64,000 nucleotides of DNA, taken from positions 578,357,665 to 578,421,664 of the forward strand of contig NC_056749.1 of the NCBI RefSeq assembly GCF_019279795.1. Reading direction: 5' to 3'. Each line of letters begins with the position of its first letter. Position 1 is the first letter of the stretch. A model generated the notes under the pieces. That model was not told the origin of the DNA, searched no databases, and saw only the letters and a list, made by a program, of their open reading frames with translations. This document shows, piece by piece, positions 34,890 to 47,777 of this stretch. The position numbers and the translations under genes are program-made. Source of the stretch: Protopterus annectens. Lineage: Eukaryota; Chordata; Ceratodontiformes; Protopteridae.

Positions 34890-37568
34890 GAAGATGGGGA
34901 AACAGTGACCTTAACATGGTGTCTCCATATTCATAAAGGATATGCACACCTCCAGACTAGTAGCCCATCATAACACATCTGAGATACTTCAGGTACAACT
35001 AACATGGGGTAAGATGGCGATTCAGGTTGTAGCCTGCTATAAGTCCCCAAGCATGTCTCAAGACTCTCACTCTATGTTCCTAAGCACCCTGAAAACTGTT
35101 ATGGTCCAACCCAACACTCTCATACTAGGTGACTTCAACTACCCAACGCTTCCTGGAATTCATCAAGTCCAATGCCCTAGACCAGCTCATTCTTACCCCC
35201 ACTAGAGGAAGCAACATCCTTGACCTGGTTATTAGTAACATGGGCAACTGTTGCTCTACACCAATAGTCAACTCCTCTCTGGTTAGATCCGACCACAAAC
35301 TAATCAACATGGAAAGCCACATCTCACCCACATCCCCTGCAAAGATATCCACTATAAAAAAACTTCTCCAAAGCTGACTTTGGACTCCAAAAAACAGAGG
35401 TGGCTAACTTCACATCACCCATGCCAATGGAAAATAGATGCATGACTGCTGAATCATACATCAATGCACTGTATGAACACGTACATAAATGCATGGAACT
35501 AGCCATACCTAACAGAACCAAGATGCTCTCCTCCAAAAAAAGGAAGACAATCTGGTGGTCCCCTGCCATTAATAAACTCTACAACAGAAGGAAGAAACTG
35601 TTGCAGAAAAAGGTGAAGTCCCAAGATTGGAAAAACTCCCTTATTAGCCTCAACAAAAAGTTGAGATCCCTCATCAAAACCTCTAAAGCCAGCTATGAAG
35701 GCAGAATTGTGGCAGACACTAAAAACAACCACAAAGCCTTCTATAGTTATATCAGGAATCTCCATGGCAATACCCAGGTTTGCTCTGAGTTACTGCACAA
35801 TGGTACCTCCTATACTGAGCCAATAGATATTGCCAACATACTGGCTGACAGATTTAGTGCCCACTTTACCCCTTTCTCCCCCCAAAGGACCAATCACAGT
35901 ACCAGTGGAATACCAGGCACCCAGCATTACTGCAGCACAAGTTAAAGCTGCATTGTCTAAGGCCAAGAATACAGCTTCCATGGGACCCGACAATATCCCT
36001 GGATGTATTCTACATGAACTACAAAGTTAACTGGCACCACAACTATGTGCCCTGTTCAATCACAGCCTCACCTCAGGCTTTGTCCCTACCGAATGGCAGA
36101 CTGCTACAGTCATCCCTCTCCATAAAGGGGGAGCGACTACAGACTCTGGGGATTGTCACCCCATTAGCCTGATGAGTCTGATATGTAAGGCTATGGAGCA
36201 CATTATCATGGCCCAAATTAACAAGGATATAGGGAATCTCCAAACTCTAGATCCCACGCAATTTGGTTTTGTGAAAGGTAGATCATGCCTGCTCAATCTG
36301 GTTGACATCTTTGAATCAGTCACCAGAGCTGTGGATGAGGGCAAGGCTGTTCATACAGCCAACCTCGATCTGGCTGAGGCCTTTGATACCATTCCCCACT
36401 CAGGAATTATTGATAAACTCATGAAACTAGGCATCAACCCCTATATCACTAGGTGGGTTGCAAATTCGCTCACAGATAGAACCCACAGTGTGAAAGTAGC
36501 AGACTCCAAGTCAGACTGCTGACCAGTCAGGAGTGGAGTCCCACAGGGATCGGTCCTGGGTCCTCTCCTATTTGGCATCTACTTCTCAGAAGTCCATGCC
36601 AACATGGAGAGCCTCTGGCCGAACAAGTTCACAGGCGACTGCAAGCTGGGAGCCATTATTAACTCCCCAAGTGATGCAGACATCCTACAAAAAGGCCTTA
36701 CTGAGACCAATGACTGGCGTCGAAACCATGGCCTTAAACTTAATGCCAAAAAATGCATCATCATCCCCTTTGGGAAAAACTCAGTTCCCACTAATTACCA
36801 CATGGCTGGGAGCCCACTGAACAATGAAAGCGTTATAAGAAATCTGAGGGCACAGGTTGACAGCAACCTGTCCTTTGTCCACCACATTGCCACTGTGATC
36901 AGAAAGTCCTTCTATGTAGCACATCTCATTACCAAGGGTTTTGCATCTAGGTAGAAAGAGGTCATCATTTCTCTCTACTCCTCCCTCACTAGGCCAATCA
37001 TCGAGTATAATGCCCCATTTGGCATGTACCTCACTACACACATGAAACAGCTGGAAAGGCCACAAAAGTACCTCAAAAGAGGATCCTAGGCCTTAAACAC
37101 ATGTCCTACATGGACAGACTCAAAAAACTCCAGCTATTCTCTGTCTCATATTGTCTACTAAGAGGTGATCTCTGCTTGACTTACAAAGCCATGTCTGACC
37201 CAGCTCTGTTAGAACTGTCACATCTAAAGAAATCCCAATCCCTCCACATTACATGCTCCAGAGACCTCAACCTCATTACCACAATCAACAGAACAAACTG
37301 GAGGGACAGGTTCATAACGCAGAGACTGCCCATGCTCTGGAATAGACTTCCCATACATGTCAAGCAGAGCACCTCACTGGCCCTCTTCAAGATAAATCTT
37401 GATGAGTGGATGGGAAATAGAAAGTTCACCTCAGGGATCATTCCCGTGGCTCTACTTGATAGAGGCACTGGGAAGTAATGTCAGGTGGCACAATGCCAGA
37501 GCACTTCTATGGACTAGGCTGTAAAGGCTCCAGGGCCATTAGCCTACTACACACCTATGAACCTATGA
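34890..37568 (+). mobile_element. CR1-type LINE copy C, inserted within LINE X
   Basis: The copy starts inside the endonuclease and runs to the family 3' tail (cctatgaacctatgaacc, 37550-37569). Frames of 60 to 180 codons cover endonuclease (34942-35377), spacer (35400-35945), RT (35940-36950) and C-terminus (37101-37478). The endonuclease shows LILGDFNYP and a final VRSDHKLI. The RT catalytic box reads FTGDCKLGA (36628 on), so FADD is lost, and the spacer and RT are broken by several stops and frameshifts. Confidence 0.85.
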
Positions 37569-37574
37569 ACCTTC

Positions 37575-38340
37575 TGTTTGCAATTTTTAAAGTGCAACCA
37601 AGTTCTGGATAGTGTCCATTTTGAGGACATGAAGGCTGCATCTTTGTTATTTGCAGATGATGTTGCCCTCTTAGCCTTAACAGTTTGTGAATTTCCATCT
37701 GTAGTAGAGCAGCTGCATGCTGAGTGTGAATCAAATGGAATTAATCTTAGTGCCTTCAATCCAGAGGCCAGGGTTCTCTCACAGAAAGCAGTGGATTGGT
37801 CTCTGCAGATGAGAGGAAGATAAGTTACCTCAAGTGCAGGAGCTTACGTATCTTTGGGTCTTTTTCAAAAGTGAAAGCAGAGATATCTGGGAGATTGACT
37901 AATACAGAAGTGTAGTAGCAGCAGTACTTCAGGCAGGGCACTGGACTCTGTGGCTGAAATGAGATCTGAGTCACACAATGAAGCCCTTGATTTATTGTTT
38001 AGTTTTTGCCCCCATCTTCATAAATGTTCATGAACTTTAGATAGTGACCATGAGAATGAGATAATGGATACAAGAAGCCTAAACAGGATTAATTCAGAGG
38101 TACTTCCTCTCACTCTTCATGACTAACTAAGGAGGTTGTCATCACTGGACAACCTCAGAGCACAGTGACTGCTCTGGGTAGAAAGGAATCTGTTAAATTG
38201 AGATGGGTTCCTGGACAGGTAGCCCTCCGGGTGTGTCCCACAAGTGGGTACACATATGGCCCAGTGAACCAAGATCCTGGAATTACACTAGGGACACTTT
38301 GCAAGATTTCTAGCTAGGTATCTCTATTGCTTGTCATGCT
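37575..38340 (+). pseudogene. LINE X, RT palm to C-terminus part
   Basis: An open frame (37578-37823) reads AASLLFADDVALLALTV, the RT catalytic box with FADD intact, and continues with QLHAECESNGINLS (family wording F-AECEA-GM-IS). Past the stop, QELTYLWVFFKS fits VEEFKYLGVLF-S. DNA near 38205-38320 matches the family C-terminal coding (ggacaggtagccctccgggt and ccaagatcctggaattacac). Together with 33985-34835 it forms one old LINE split by copy C, with the core RT between them missing. Confidence 0.65.
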
Positions 38341-41300
38341 CCTATTAATAGCCTCTCAAAAAGTCATAAATGGAAGGTCCCCAAGCTGAAATTCTGAAAA
38401 GAGAGAGAAGGTGAATGCTATGCTTCTTGTTAACTTTCTCAATTTTATCTGAGTCTGTGCAATGTTTGAGTTAGCGTGTATATTTAGATCTGGAGTGTGG
38501 GGCTTAATGTTGGAAGGTGCTGGAAGATTGCCCTTTTTGTAAAAAGAAAAAAAGTTTTTTTTGTGTGTTTGTGTTTTATTGTTGCTCTCTTAGACATTTG
38601 CACTTTTAACACTTAATTATGTTCACAAATAAACAATTTTCATGACTCTGCAGCACCATGTGTATTCTTTTTGGTTGCACAAGCAATTCTCACATTTTAC
38701 ACAGTTTAGCAAATAATTTATTTGCCCAGCTGTTGCTTATAACTACATCTCATCTCTTGCAGAATTTTGAATGGCTGTCTTGGCTCTTTTTCATTCTGTG
38801 TATTCTTAATTTCTTTGCTTTTTTTACTTGTAATTTTATACACTTCTAATTCTTATGATGAATCTTTTACTTGAGATAAAGTAATTTCACTCAAAGTAAT
38901 GCACCTATTGCTTTAATATCTAATATTAGAGCTGCTTTTCACTGCATAGGTTAATAGGTTTTTACTAAGCTTATGGCCAAAGAAGACCATTGAAGAGCTC
39001 AGCCACATCACCCAGTACTGTGGTTAGCTAGTAATGTCCCTCATTAACTACACTTTTTTTTTACATATCGTTGGTGAAATTTTGTAATAACCCATACAGT
39101 GATTCAGAATAATGTTCCTTAGCCTTACTTTGGAAATGTATGCCAGGATGCTTATTCCACAAACAAGACAAATATTGGGTTAGGTATCTGTAACATCATT
39201 TGGTGCTATTGATATGTAGTACAGGTTTAGGTCTTTATAACGTGTGTTGCTTTACCACTGATTTTATTTAGGTAAAGACGTTCAAAGAACACTGGGTCAT
39301 TTATATCAAGGAAGGTTAAGAAGATATTACCCCTCAACATATGAGAATCTGCCTCTCATTTGATCATTTTTAACACCACACACACTTGAGAATCCAGCTG
39401 GAATATGATCATTTCTAATGTCACACACAGTTCTACCTTGCATTAAAAACTCATGTAACTCACTGAGCTCACAGTTTTTGCCCCAATTCTTTAATTAATT
39501 AACATAACCATTAATATTTTCCATGAGACTTGGTATCCTCATGAATAGCAAATACCAGACATAAAGTAGATGTTTTCCCTTTGCTCACAGTACCTATGCA
39601 ACTCATCACAACAGCTCTTAGTCTTTCTTTCCCCTCTTTTAGCACAAATGTATTACATATACCCTTTAAGCACATCTTTCCCTTGTGAATACAAAAACTT
39701 GGCACACTGTACCTTCTCTGTAGTGTTAGCTGTTCTGCTCTCAGTCAGGAAAAAAAAATAAAAATAAAAATAATTTGGAAAGCCTCATTTTCAGGTTCTG
39801 AAGACATTGATTTCATGAGAACTATAGCTGCACCATCATCAACCGAATAATGTAAAATTCTTTGCTTCACTGCTGACACATGGCAATGTAAAGCTTGGGT
39901 TCAGTTCTACAAAATAATGGAGAGGGAGAGATGAAATGAGTTCTGCCAGCTATTCAGCCTTAATCACTGAATTGCACAATATTGCACAAGAAAGCAGGCA
40001 ACTAGAACAGCATTTTGGTACAATGAGTTCTGCAAAGGCCCTAATACCTTAAAGAAATGGGACCAAGTGTAAATGTACAAATATGTTAAAGAAATGGGGT
40101 TGTGTTATACTAAGTGGCATGTTTCTTATCACTTCGTGTTTCTTCAACTTAGAAGGGCATTTATTAAGTAACCTTCTGATGACTGTCCTCAATGTTCTCA
40201 GATTTTTAGGCCCTCTGTATAATAGGCATACATGGCAGATCAAAGCCATTATGGGTAGTTATAGTAATGAAACAAAGCAGTGACTATGGCTGCATTAATG
40301 GCACACAAAAATACTCCTTGAAGAAATAACACTTCATTGTTTTGGAACTGAAACGGAGTGCTGCTTCTGATATGTAGAACTGGGTAATGTTTGTGAGGAA
40401 CTCTACAGATGTGCACACCTGGTGATATGCTAGCTTTATGCATGTACTGTCTGCAGTGACATCTAAACAATAACCAGCTCACTCCTTATGGCACGTTAGT
40501 GAAACTGGGTTTTGGGAACATTAACAAGAGTGTGTTGTTAGAACTCAGAATGTTATGTATTCTTTCAACCCCCTTTTGTGCCCTGACATCGACTATACGC
40601 TTCTCTAGGTCTTCTCCCATTATTCCTTTTTACCTTAATGTCATCAGTACTCCCCCCATATGGCTGGAGATGTCATCACATTAGGAAGGGTAATTGCAGT
40701 GGAGCAGGGTAGCCAGCAGTGCCATATTTAATTAATTATTTATTCTGGATATATATTTTAAACCAAGTATGTGAACAGATCATGTATGGACCTACAAGAG
40801 CAAGGATAAATGAAAAATTATATACACACATATATGTTTATGTATCTGTACATATATGCAAATACAGTTCATAGTAGTAATCAGACACAAGCTTTATAGC
40901 TGTATATTTCAGCTGGTATTAGAATTTCGGGGGTAGGAAGCTCATTCCAACACTATGTAGTTATTTTTTATTATTTATTTATTTTTTAATCGACTGACTG
41001 GTGCTTGTTATCTTATTATCAGGTCATTCCAGCACCCTGCACTGTACCTTTTTAGTCAGCATTTCTTTCTTTGTAAAGGAATTATGTCTTTGGACACTTT
41101 TTGCACAGCTACAGATTATAGTGTTAACTGTAATGCTGAGAATGCATTTTCCTATTCTGTAACCCTTTCCTAGAATAATACGTGGCTATTCTATCAGCTT
41201 AACAATGTTTTCCGAGAAGCAGTCAACCAGCGGAATTGCTGTTTTTAGTATTTTATTGCTCAGGAAAAGTTCCTTTCATCTAAGAGATTAGAAAATGGTT

Positions 41301-41679
41301 CTCAGGCCATTTCACTTCTGATAAAAGGTACACACAGACACTGTATGCATACCCTCATTCACACTCCTAATACCCGTTTTTTTTTTGTTTTTTACTGAAG
41401 TCAAAGGAGTTGTATGGAAATGAACTTGATACCATGCTTTTCAGGTTAATGTTTTGGTATTGAGATGGCTTTTAATCACGACTGAGCTCCATTGCAATAA
41501 CTTCAAAATGCTACTGAAAAATAATACCTTTGATGGCTACCTTTATTTCTCATTGTTTCAGTTGCAGTATATAATGTGATTTGTAAATTATTGTTTACAT
41601 GGCAGACTTGTTCAGTAAGCTGGTTTATTTAGTGTTTCTTAAAGCCAAACATCAGAAATCTTTTGTAATATGTTCAGAC

Positions 41680-41683
<4 letters not shown>
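38341..41683. other. Unassigned AT-rich DNA
   Basis: No supported gene or element in this 3.3-kb stretch. Small open frames lack motifs and look like chance. Short A/T runs are common. Confidence 0.4.
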
Positions 41684-41775
<92 letters not shown>

Positions 41776-41793
41776 CACACGCACACACATACG

Positions 41794-41878
<85 letters not shown>

Positions 41879-41891
41879 ACACACACACACA
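41684..41891. repeat. Long (CA)n microsatellite
   Basis: About 208 bp of CA repeat with scattered CG and CATA interruptions. Four overlapping open frames on both strands arise from it and are not genes. Confidence 0.95.
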
Positions 41892-42057
41892 AAGGGCAAA
41901 AAAAGGGCAAAAGAAGGGTGAAAAAGGTATACAGTACAGCAGAATTGATTAATTCTTATTTGTACATGTAGTGTATAATGTGATGCATATCTGCAGTATA
42001 TTGTAGTTGCATGGTATATGTATGTGTTTGTATATTTATACACATATGCACGTGCGT

Positions 42058-42058
<1 letters not shown>

Positions 42059-42096
<38 letters not shown>

Positions 42097-42109
42097 CACA
42101 CACACACAC
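42059..42109. repeat. (CA)n microsatellite
   Basis: About 51 bp of CA repeat with one CG interruption, 170 bp after the long CA repeat. Confidence 0.95.
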
Positions 42110-42262
42110 GTACATAGTAGTTGGGATGTACTAGTGATTCTGTTGTAGTGAAAGGTGGCTTGTGCGTGTCCAGTTAATAGGTTAGAAGCATGTCTCAGCT
42201 GCACTGTACCTGCTTTATACAGTTAAGTTGTATAAGTTTCTCCTTTTTTTTGCAGTTCTGTA

Positions 42263-42645
42263 TCACTTCGTCGAGAGCTTAATTCTTCAAATGTCTATTT
42301 ATTGAACCCTAATCGTCGAGCATCCTTTCATCGAACATTTACATCATTGAAACTTTTTCCAAGGGAATGAAACTACTTGGCCACCAGAGCAATCATAACA
42401 AACAACACATTATTTTAAACTCTCCAAGGTGGGGGGCTTACCCCCCCCTCAAATTATATATACCAGTTCCGAGATCATACTACACTGGGGAAAGGAAACA
42501 TTTGTAATGCTGGCCAACTAACTCCCTTTCCTAGGAAAAAGTTTTGATGATGTAAACGTTCAATGAAAGGGTGTTCGACAATTAGAGATTGACAATTAGA
42601 GTTTGACAAATAGTAGTTAATGGAATTAACCTTTCGACAAAGTGC
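42263..42645. mobile_element. Foldback (MITE-like) element with G/C-run core
   Basis: Outer ends tcacttcgtcgagagctt and its imperfect reverse complement at 42628-42645 face each other. Stronger inner arms of about 50 bp pair at 42317-42366 and 42533-42582 (gtcga-ca-cctttcat-gaac, then ttacatcat). The right arm carries a 14-bp tandem duplication (gacaattagagatt, near 42578). The middle has a G-run/C-run core and taccagttccgagatca. TA flanks both ends, which could be a 2-bp target duplication. No transposase is present. Confidence 0.6.
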
Positions 42646-43280
42646 TAGAAACACCTTTTTCACCACTCCCCATGTTCCTGTATGCATGACACCAATGTAC
42701 AAATGTTATTGGAAGACTACATGTCTAATTGCTGTATCAGACATATAGACATATCATGAAGTGATACTACCATAATTGAAAAGGTTGCTAATATCATGTC
42801 TTAGGTTTTGTTTTGTCACTACATATTTACATTGGTAACATTTCTGTGGCTTGTCAACAGCATTGGACAGTCACAGAAATATAAACACAGTTAAATTGTG
42901 GCTTCCTAAATTTCCTCCTTTCTTAAGTCATCAGTCTTTTATATTCAACATTTATTGCAAATACATCCTTTTTTAAAAAACACATGACCTATATTAAAAT
43001 TATGTTTTGACAACTGCTGGTAACATTCCTAAATGTGATGTATTGTGTTGCCATTAGCAAGCTTTTAGTATTGTTTTATATAGCCACTGTGCACTAGCGG
43101 CGTGTCACAATCTGTTACATTTATTTGTTTGTGTTTATTTATTGACTGAGGAGGATCCAAACAGGTAGAGCTCATTTAAATGCTTGAAGAGAAAAATTCC
43201 AACTTTATAGTTTGCAGACTCTGGAATAGATGGTTAACAGTCATACTATTTACAAAGACTATGATGCCAAGGTAGAGAAA
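42646..43280. other. Unassigned DNA
   Basis: No feature recognised. Confidence 0.4.
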
Positions 43281-43294
43281 ACTGACTTAAGAAT

Positions 43295-43684
43295 CATCAT
43301 CATCATCATCTTCTTTCGGCTGTTCCCATTAGGGGTCACCCCAGCAAATCATCTGTTTCCATTTCTTCCTGTCCTCTGCATCTTGCTCTGTCACACCAAC
43401 CACCTGCAAGTTCTCTCTCACCACATCCATAAACCTTATCTTAGGCCTTCCTCTTTTCCTGTTACCTGGTAGCTTCATCCTTAGCATATTTTTCCCAATA
43501 TATTCAGCACATATCCAAACCAATGTAATCTTGCCTCTCTGGCTTTGTCTCCAAACCTTCCAACCTGGGTTGACCCGCTAATATACTTATTCCTAATTCT
43601 GTCCACCCTCGTCACACCCAGTGAAAATCTTAACATCTTTAACTCTGCCACATCCAGCTCTAACTCCTGCCTTTTTATCAGAAT
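43295..43684 (-). mobile_element. RTE-type LINE 3' end with 14-bp target duplication
   Basis: The minus strand encodes MKLPGNRKRGRPKIRF, MDVVRENLQVVGV and KWKQMICWGDP, the classic C-terminal end of RTE ORF2 (KRGRP--RW-D-V--D---W--I--GDP). A short shared tail follows, then a (GAT)n repeat at 43310-43295. A perfect 14-bp direct repeat, actgacttaagaat, at 43281-43294 and 43685-43698 gives the target site, so the insertion is about 390 bp and strongly 5'-truncated. It is a different RTE subfamily from 20893-23700, because the end reads GDP rather than HPDP. Confidence 0.9.
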
Positions 43685-43969
43685 ACTGACTTAAGAATGT
43701 AATTCTTTTTTCTGTCTTAATTTAGAAGGTAGCACATTTGTAAGCTATATCTAATCGTTGCACAGTATGTAGCACTGTGAAATTGCAATTATATGCTCTC
43801 TTAACAGTGAAAGAGAATTGTATTTGATTTTGGTCTTTTATGAAATTGAATCTGCAATATGTGTGCTTGTATGACATGAAAAGAGGGATAACATTGAGAC
43901 TGTTCTCTCCTCTTTCAATTAGAGACAGCTTTAAATATTCTGTTTGTGCAGATGATTATTGATTTCTTT

Positions 43970-44250
43970 TCATAGTCAGAGTCAAAGTAAACTTTATTGT
44001 CATTCAGACCCACACACAGTGCAAGTTAAACAAAATTATGTTGCTTCTGTTCCAAGTGCATATATCACATACAACTACAGAGAATAACAAAGACATATAA
44101 TGGTACAGTAACGTATTATACATATACTATACAAGATTGACAAGATCTGAGATATCTCTATAACACTGGTAGCAGCCTTCATCAATATTACACATGTGGA
44201 AAAGTCATTATTGCACAGATTATACAGAATATACTGAATGGCACAAGTAT
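43970..44250 (-). repeat. L2-like LINE 3' UTR fragment
   Basis: On the minus strand the segment reads tgaatgacaataaagtttac and ends tttgactctga. This is the wording of L2-type LINE 3' ends, which carry an AATAAA within gacaataaag and a short tctga tail. No coding part remains. Confidence 0.4.
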
Positions 44251-45269
44251 ATTGCACTAAATGTTCAATTGTTCAGAAAGTTCATTGTGCAACTGTTCAT
44301 ACTTCTGTGTATTTAATTTGTGTTAGCACTATCTTGACTTCATTATCATCTAAATAAGGTCTTTATTTATTCACTTTTAAGTCCATTTGACCAGTATTTA
44401 TTTATGTGTTCTTCATTATCTGAAGAGAGGGTATTACTTGAAGCTGTAAGTTGTATAGCTGCTGGTATTTCCCTCTAATTGACCAGATTGCTTTGCATAT
44501 TACATTTTTGTGTAAATTATTTTTATTTTATTTGGCAATGAGTAAAAATTCCCAATAGTAATATAAGTGGTGGCAGTACTACCTTACCATGATGAAAGCT
44601 AAGGAGGATTGGAGAATTCTACCAGCCTTCCCTGGGAACTGTGTGTATGTATGCATTTGAACAGCAGTTACCATAAGCAAGGGACTTTGGAAGACACTGT
44701 GGTTTACAAAAAGAGTGGTGAGAAAGGTGACAAAATTGCTAGGCCAAAGACTCACCTCTGCAACTGTTCAGTGTGGAGCTGGAAGTCCATACTCATGGCA
44801 GTGGTGCATATTCCCTATATACTTTTGAGGCCAGGTTATACTTAATGAATTGTTTAGTGAATAAGATTTGTCTGTATGGTAGTGTGACTACAGAGACCAT
44901 GTCTCTGGTAGCCATTAGACCTCTTTGGGGCAGTGAAGTGGATCCAAGAACTTTAGCCCCTGTCTTTCACATATCCAGTATGACATTCTGTTGGCCATGT
45001 TGGAATTTAAACCCCATAAGTGCCAGACTGGTCACCACACAGGCAGGTGATACAAAACAGCACTGGTTACTAAACAATAAAAGAAGTACAGGAATTTGAA
45101 TGCACATGTTGATAGCTGGCTGTTGCAGCTCATAAAATATTTATATTCAGAAAACATATACTGACATATAAACTGATTTAAGAGTTGTTTTTATAACTTT
45201 GGAGTATATCAGACATAAATTAGACAACATGGTTTCATGACTGGCTCTTTGCATTGTGAAGAGATGAAT
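44251..45269. other. Unassigned DNA, possible SINE remnant near 44930-45060
   Basis: On the minus strand ggggtttaaattccaac (near 45015) resembles a tRNA B box, but no convincing A box or target duplication was found. Otherwise nothing is recognised. Confidence 0.3.
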
Positions 45270-45993
45270 TGCAACTGTCTGCTTTAATGTGCCTGTTAAA
45301 TCAAACTGTATCGCTGTTTTCACTGTTTACAAAGCTTTTTTATCAGTATCACTGTTCGTTAAGTATTTACTGGTATATTTCACTGTTTTAAGCTATCTGT
45401 TCTGCTTGTTCTGGATTTAATGCCAAGTAGTGTTTAAATAACTGATCTGTTAACTGTTTAAAACATTCTTTAGAGCCTTCTTGCTGATTTTCAGCTGATT
45501 TAAATGTTTTTAGTGGTTCACCGCTACTTTTCTGCTATTTTAAATATTCCCTAGTATTTCCCACTGAAACTAGCATAGCTACTAGCTGTAGTCCAGATAC
45601 AGGCTTGCTGCTTCTGGAACTGTTTGTAGTGCTTTATTTGTTCTGAGCACATTATGCAGGCCATCGTGGATTGGAAGGGGCCTATCTGCACTTTTGTGGG
45701 AGAACTGTGCTGATTGAGACCTGGCTGGTAAAGGAAGGCTGGTCTAGGGCTTGGAATAAGCATCTTTATTAGTCCTTTTGAATCTTATTAAAGTTTTTAT
45801 CTTCTAGTATTTAGTCCCTGCATTTGAGCAGGTTTCTGTTTGTGTGTTGTGCAGCACTGCACACTGCTGAGTAGTTGTGCACCAAAGCCAGACAGTTAAA
45901 TTCAATAAATTTGCCCTTAACCCCAGGCAGAAATATCTATCCACTGAGCTCCAATAGCCACCCCCTAGTGACAACAGTCTTCAATCTAGCATT

Positions 45994-46976
45994 ATGGACA
46001 GTTGGACTACCTTTGTTACTCCTGCCAACCTTGTTGACTTGGGTATCTTGAGGCAGTGTAACAGTTGCCTCATGTACTCAGACAACCCTCTACTAATAAC
46101 GCATTCCAGTACAGAGTGCAAAAGATGTATTTACACCAGGAATCTAGAATCCATGCTATTTATCACTCAAAACAGTAACACTGAGAAGGTTGTCAACTCA
46201 TCCACCAGTACATATGCTCATAGTATCATTACTCAGACAATTACGACTACTCCTACACATAGTATGCATCAAACACATAAGTCCACATATGTGGAGGCTC
46301 TCTTGAAAAACTTACCAAAACACCAGAGACCTCCAAAACACAAGACTGCTACAACTAACACAGCTCCCACAGCACCCATGACACATAGCAACACCAGTGT
46401 CTCACCCACCAAGCCAATAAGGCATAAAACTCAAAAACAACATTTTTCTTGTCATTGGAGACTCAGTAGTGAGACACAAGATGTCCTGCTCACCCGTTTA
46501 TGACAAGGAGAAAGTCACAGTCACCTGCCTGTCTGGTGCTGGGATTTGTCAAATCATGCATGCACTTAGGTTTCTCAGCAACAAGTACTGATATGACTCT
46601 GTCATACTTCATGTTGGTGTGAATGACCTAAGATGTACCTCACTGGACTATATTAATAGAGACATGGTTGAGCTCTCTGAGTATATGCCCCAGGCAGATA
46701 TGCCCCTAGCCTTGAGCAGCATACTACCTTCACCTAGAATGATATCACAGTATAAACAAAAAAATGATTGAGTTCAATAATTGGCTCAGTTTTTGGTGTC
46801 ATTCAAAGGAGATCCTGTTCCTGTTAGCCTGGGAAACCATAGTTGGCAAATATCGCTGCTTTGCCAGAGATGGTTTGCACCTGCCACCTCTAGGCTTTCA
46901 GATGCTGGTAAAGGCTCTTGCCTCCCCCATAGGGCCTTTTTTAGACAAGGTCTTGAAAACAACATTACTGATATAA
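45994..46976 (+). pseudogene. CR1-type ORF1 with zinc-binding start and SGNH-esterase domain
   Basis: The start (45994-46503, 169 codons) has CNSCLMY and a later CKRC, a paired-cysteine module of the kind seen at CR1/L2 ORF1 starts, followed by a Thr/Pro-rich linker. After a frameshift near 46440, the strand reads NIFLVIGDSVVRHKM (GDS block of SGNH esterases), then YDSVILHVGVNDLR (G-N block) and, after another frameshift near 46764, FARDGLHLPPLG (D-x-x-H block). Ser, Asn, Asp and His of the esterase are all present. An in-frame stop near 46590 and two frameshifts break it. ORF1 esterases of CR1 elements are thought to act on lipids or membranes, but the exact role is unsettled. Confidence 0.75.
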
Positions 46977-47653
46977 AATTAACCAATCAGAACAAACTAA
47001 GGGTCATGCTGCTAAATGCTAGGAGCTTAAACAAAAAACTGCACTCCCTGGAAGCACTTCTATCACTAGAAGATATAGATGTCTATGCAGTCACAGAAAG
47101 CTGGTTCATGGCCTGAGAGAGTACCCCAGCCTTGCAAAGCTACATGGTCTTCCACACCTTTACACCACAAAATGAACATGTGAAGACCAAAGGAGGTGGT
47201 GTTTCAATCTATAGTAGAGATAAATTCACCCCACGCCCCCGTCTAGCTAGACTGGAAAACTCCATGGAGTTAATCCAGGTCCAGGTTACAGTGGGTAAGA
47301 CCCCCATTCAAGTCATAGCCAGTTATAGATCCCTCTCTGCGGGTCACAACGCCCACAAAGCCTACTTGACCAAACTGGAAGCTATCCAAATTTTACAGAA
47401 TACACTGGGTATGGGGGATTTCAATTATCCCATCAACAACTGGGAAACCTACCCTAGCCCTAACTCACTAGCACAAAAGTTCCTTGACTTTGTTAATTCA
47501 TGTGCCCTGGAACAAATTGTCCATACCCCGGCAAGGGAAACAAACATTCTGGATCAGGTCCTCACCAACATGTCAAACAGATGCACTGCCTCAACTGTTG
47601 GACCCTCATTAGTAAAAACTGACCACAAATCAGTCACCTTCAAGCTGGCGTAA
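46950..47653 (+). pseudogene. CR1-type ORF2 AP endonuclease
   Basis: The reading includes MLLNARSLNKKLHSLEALL (N-terminal N-R block), VYAVTESWF (catalytic Glu), GGGVSIYSRD (GGGV block), GMGDFNYPINNWE (GDFNYP) and a final VKTDHKSVTF in place of SDH. A single stop at 47114-47116 splits the domain into two open frames. This enzyme would nick the target strand. The order and spacing are normal for the family. Confidence 0.85.
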
Positions 47654-47777
47654 CACCAGAGCTGTGAAATCAGAGTAAAAAACTTCATCAAGGTGAAGGT
47701 ATAAGTGCATTCCAAGCCCCACCCCAAGATGGAAGTGGTAACTACACTGAAGCTTACACTAAAGCCCTGTAAATCAC

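Noticed and set aside
41599-42115. Long Thr-His and Cys-Val reading frames, up to 158 codons
   Set aside because: They are translations of the CA microsatellite in several frames and carry no biological signal. The same applies to frames at 2287-2515, 8559-8807 and 54876-55500.
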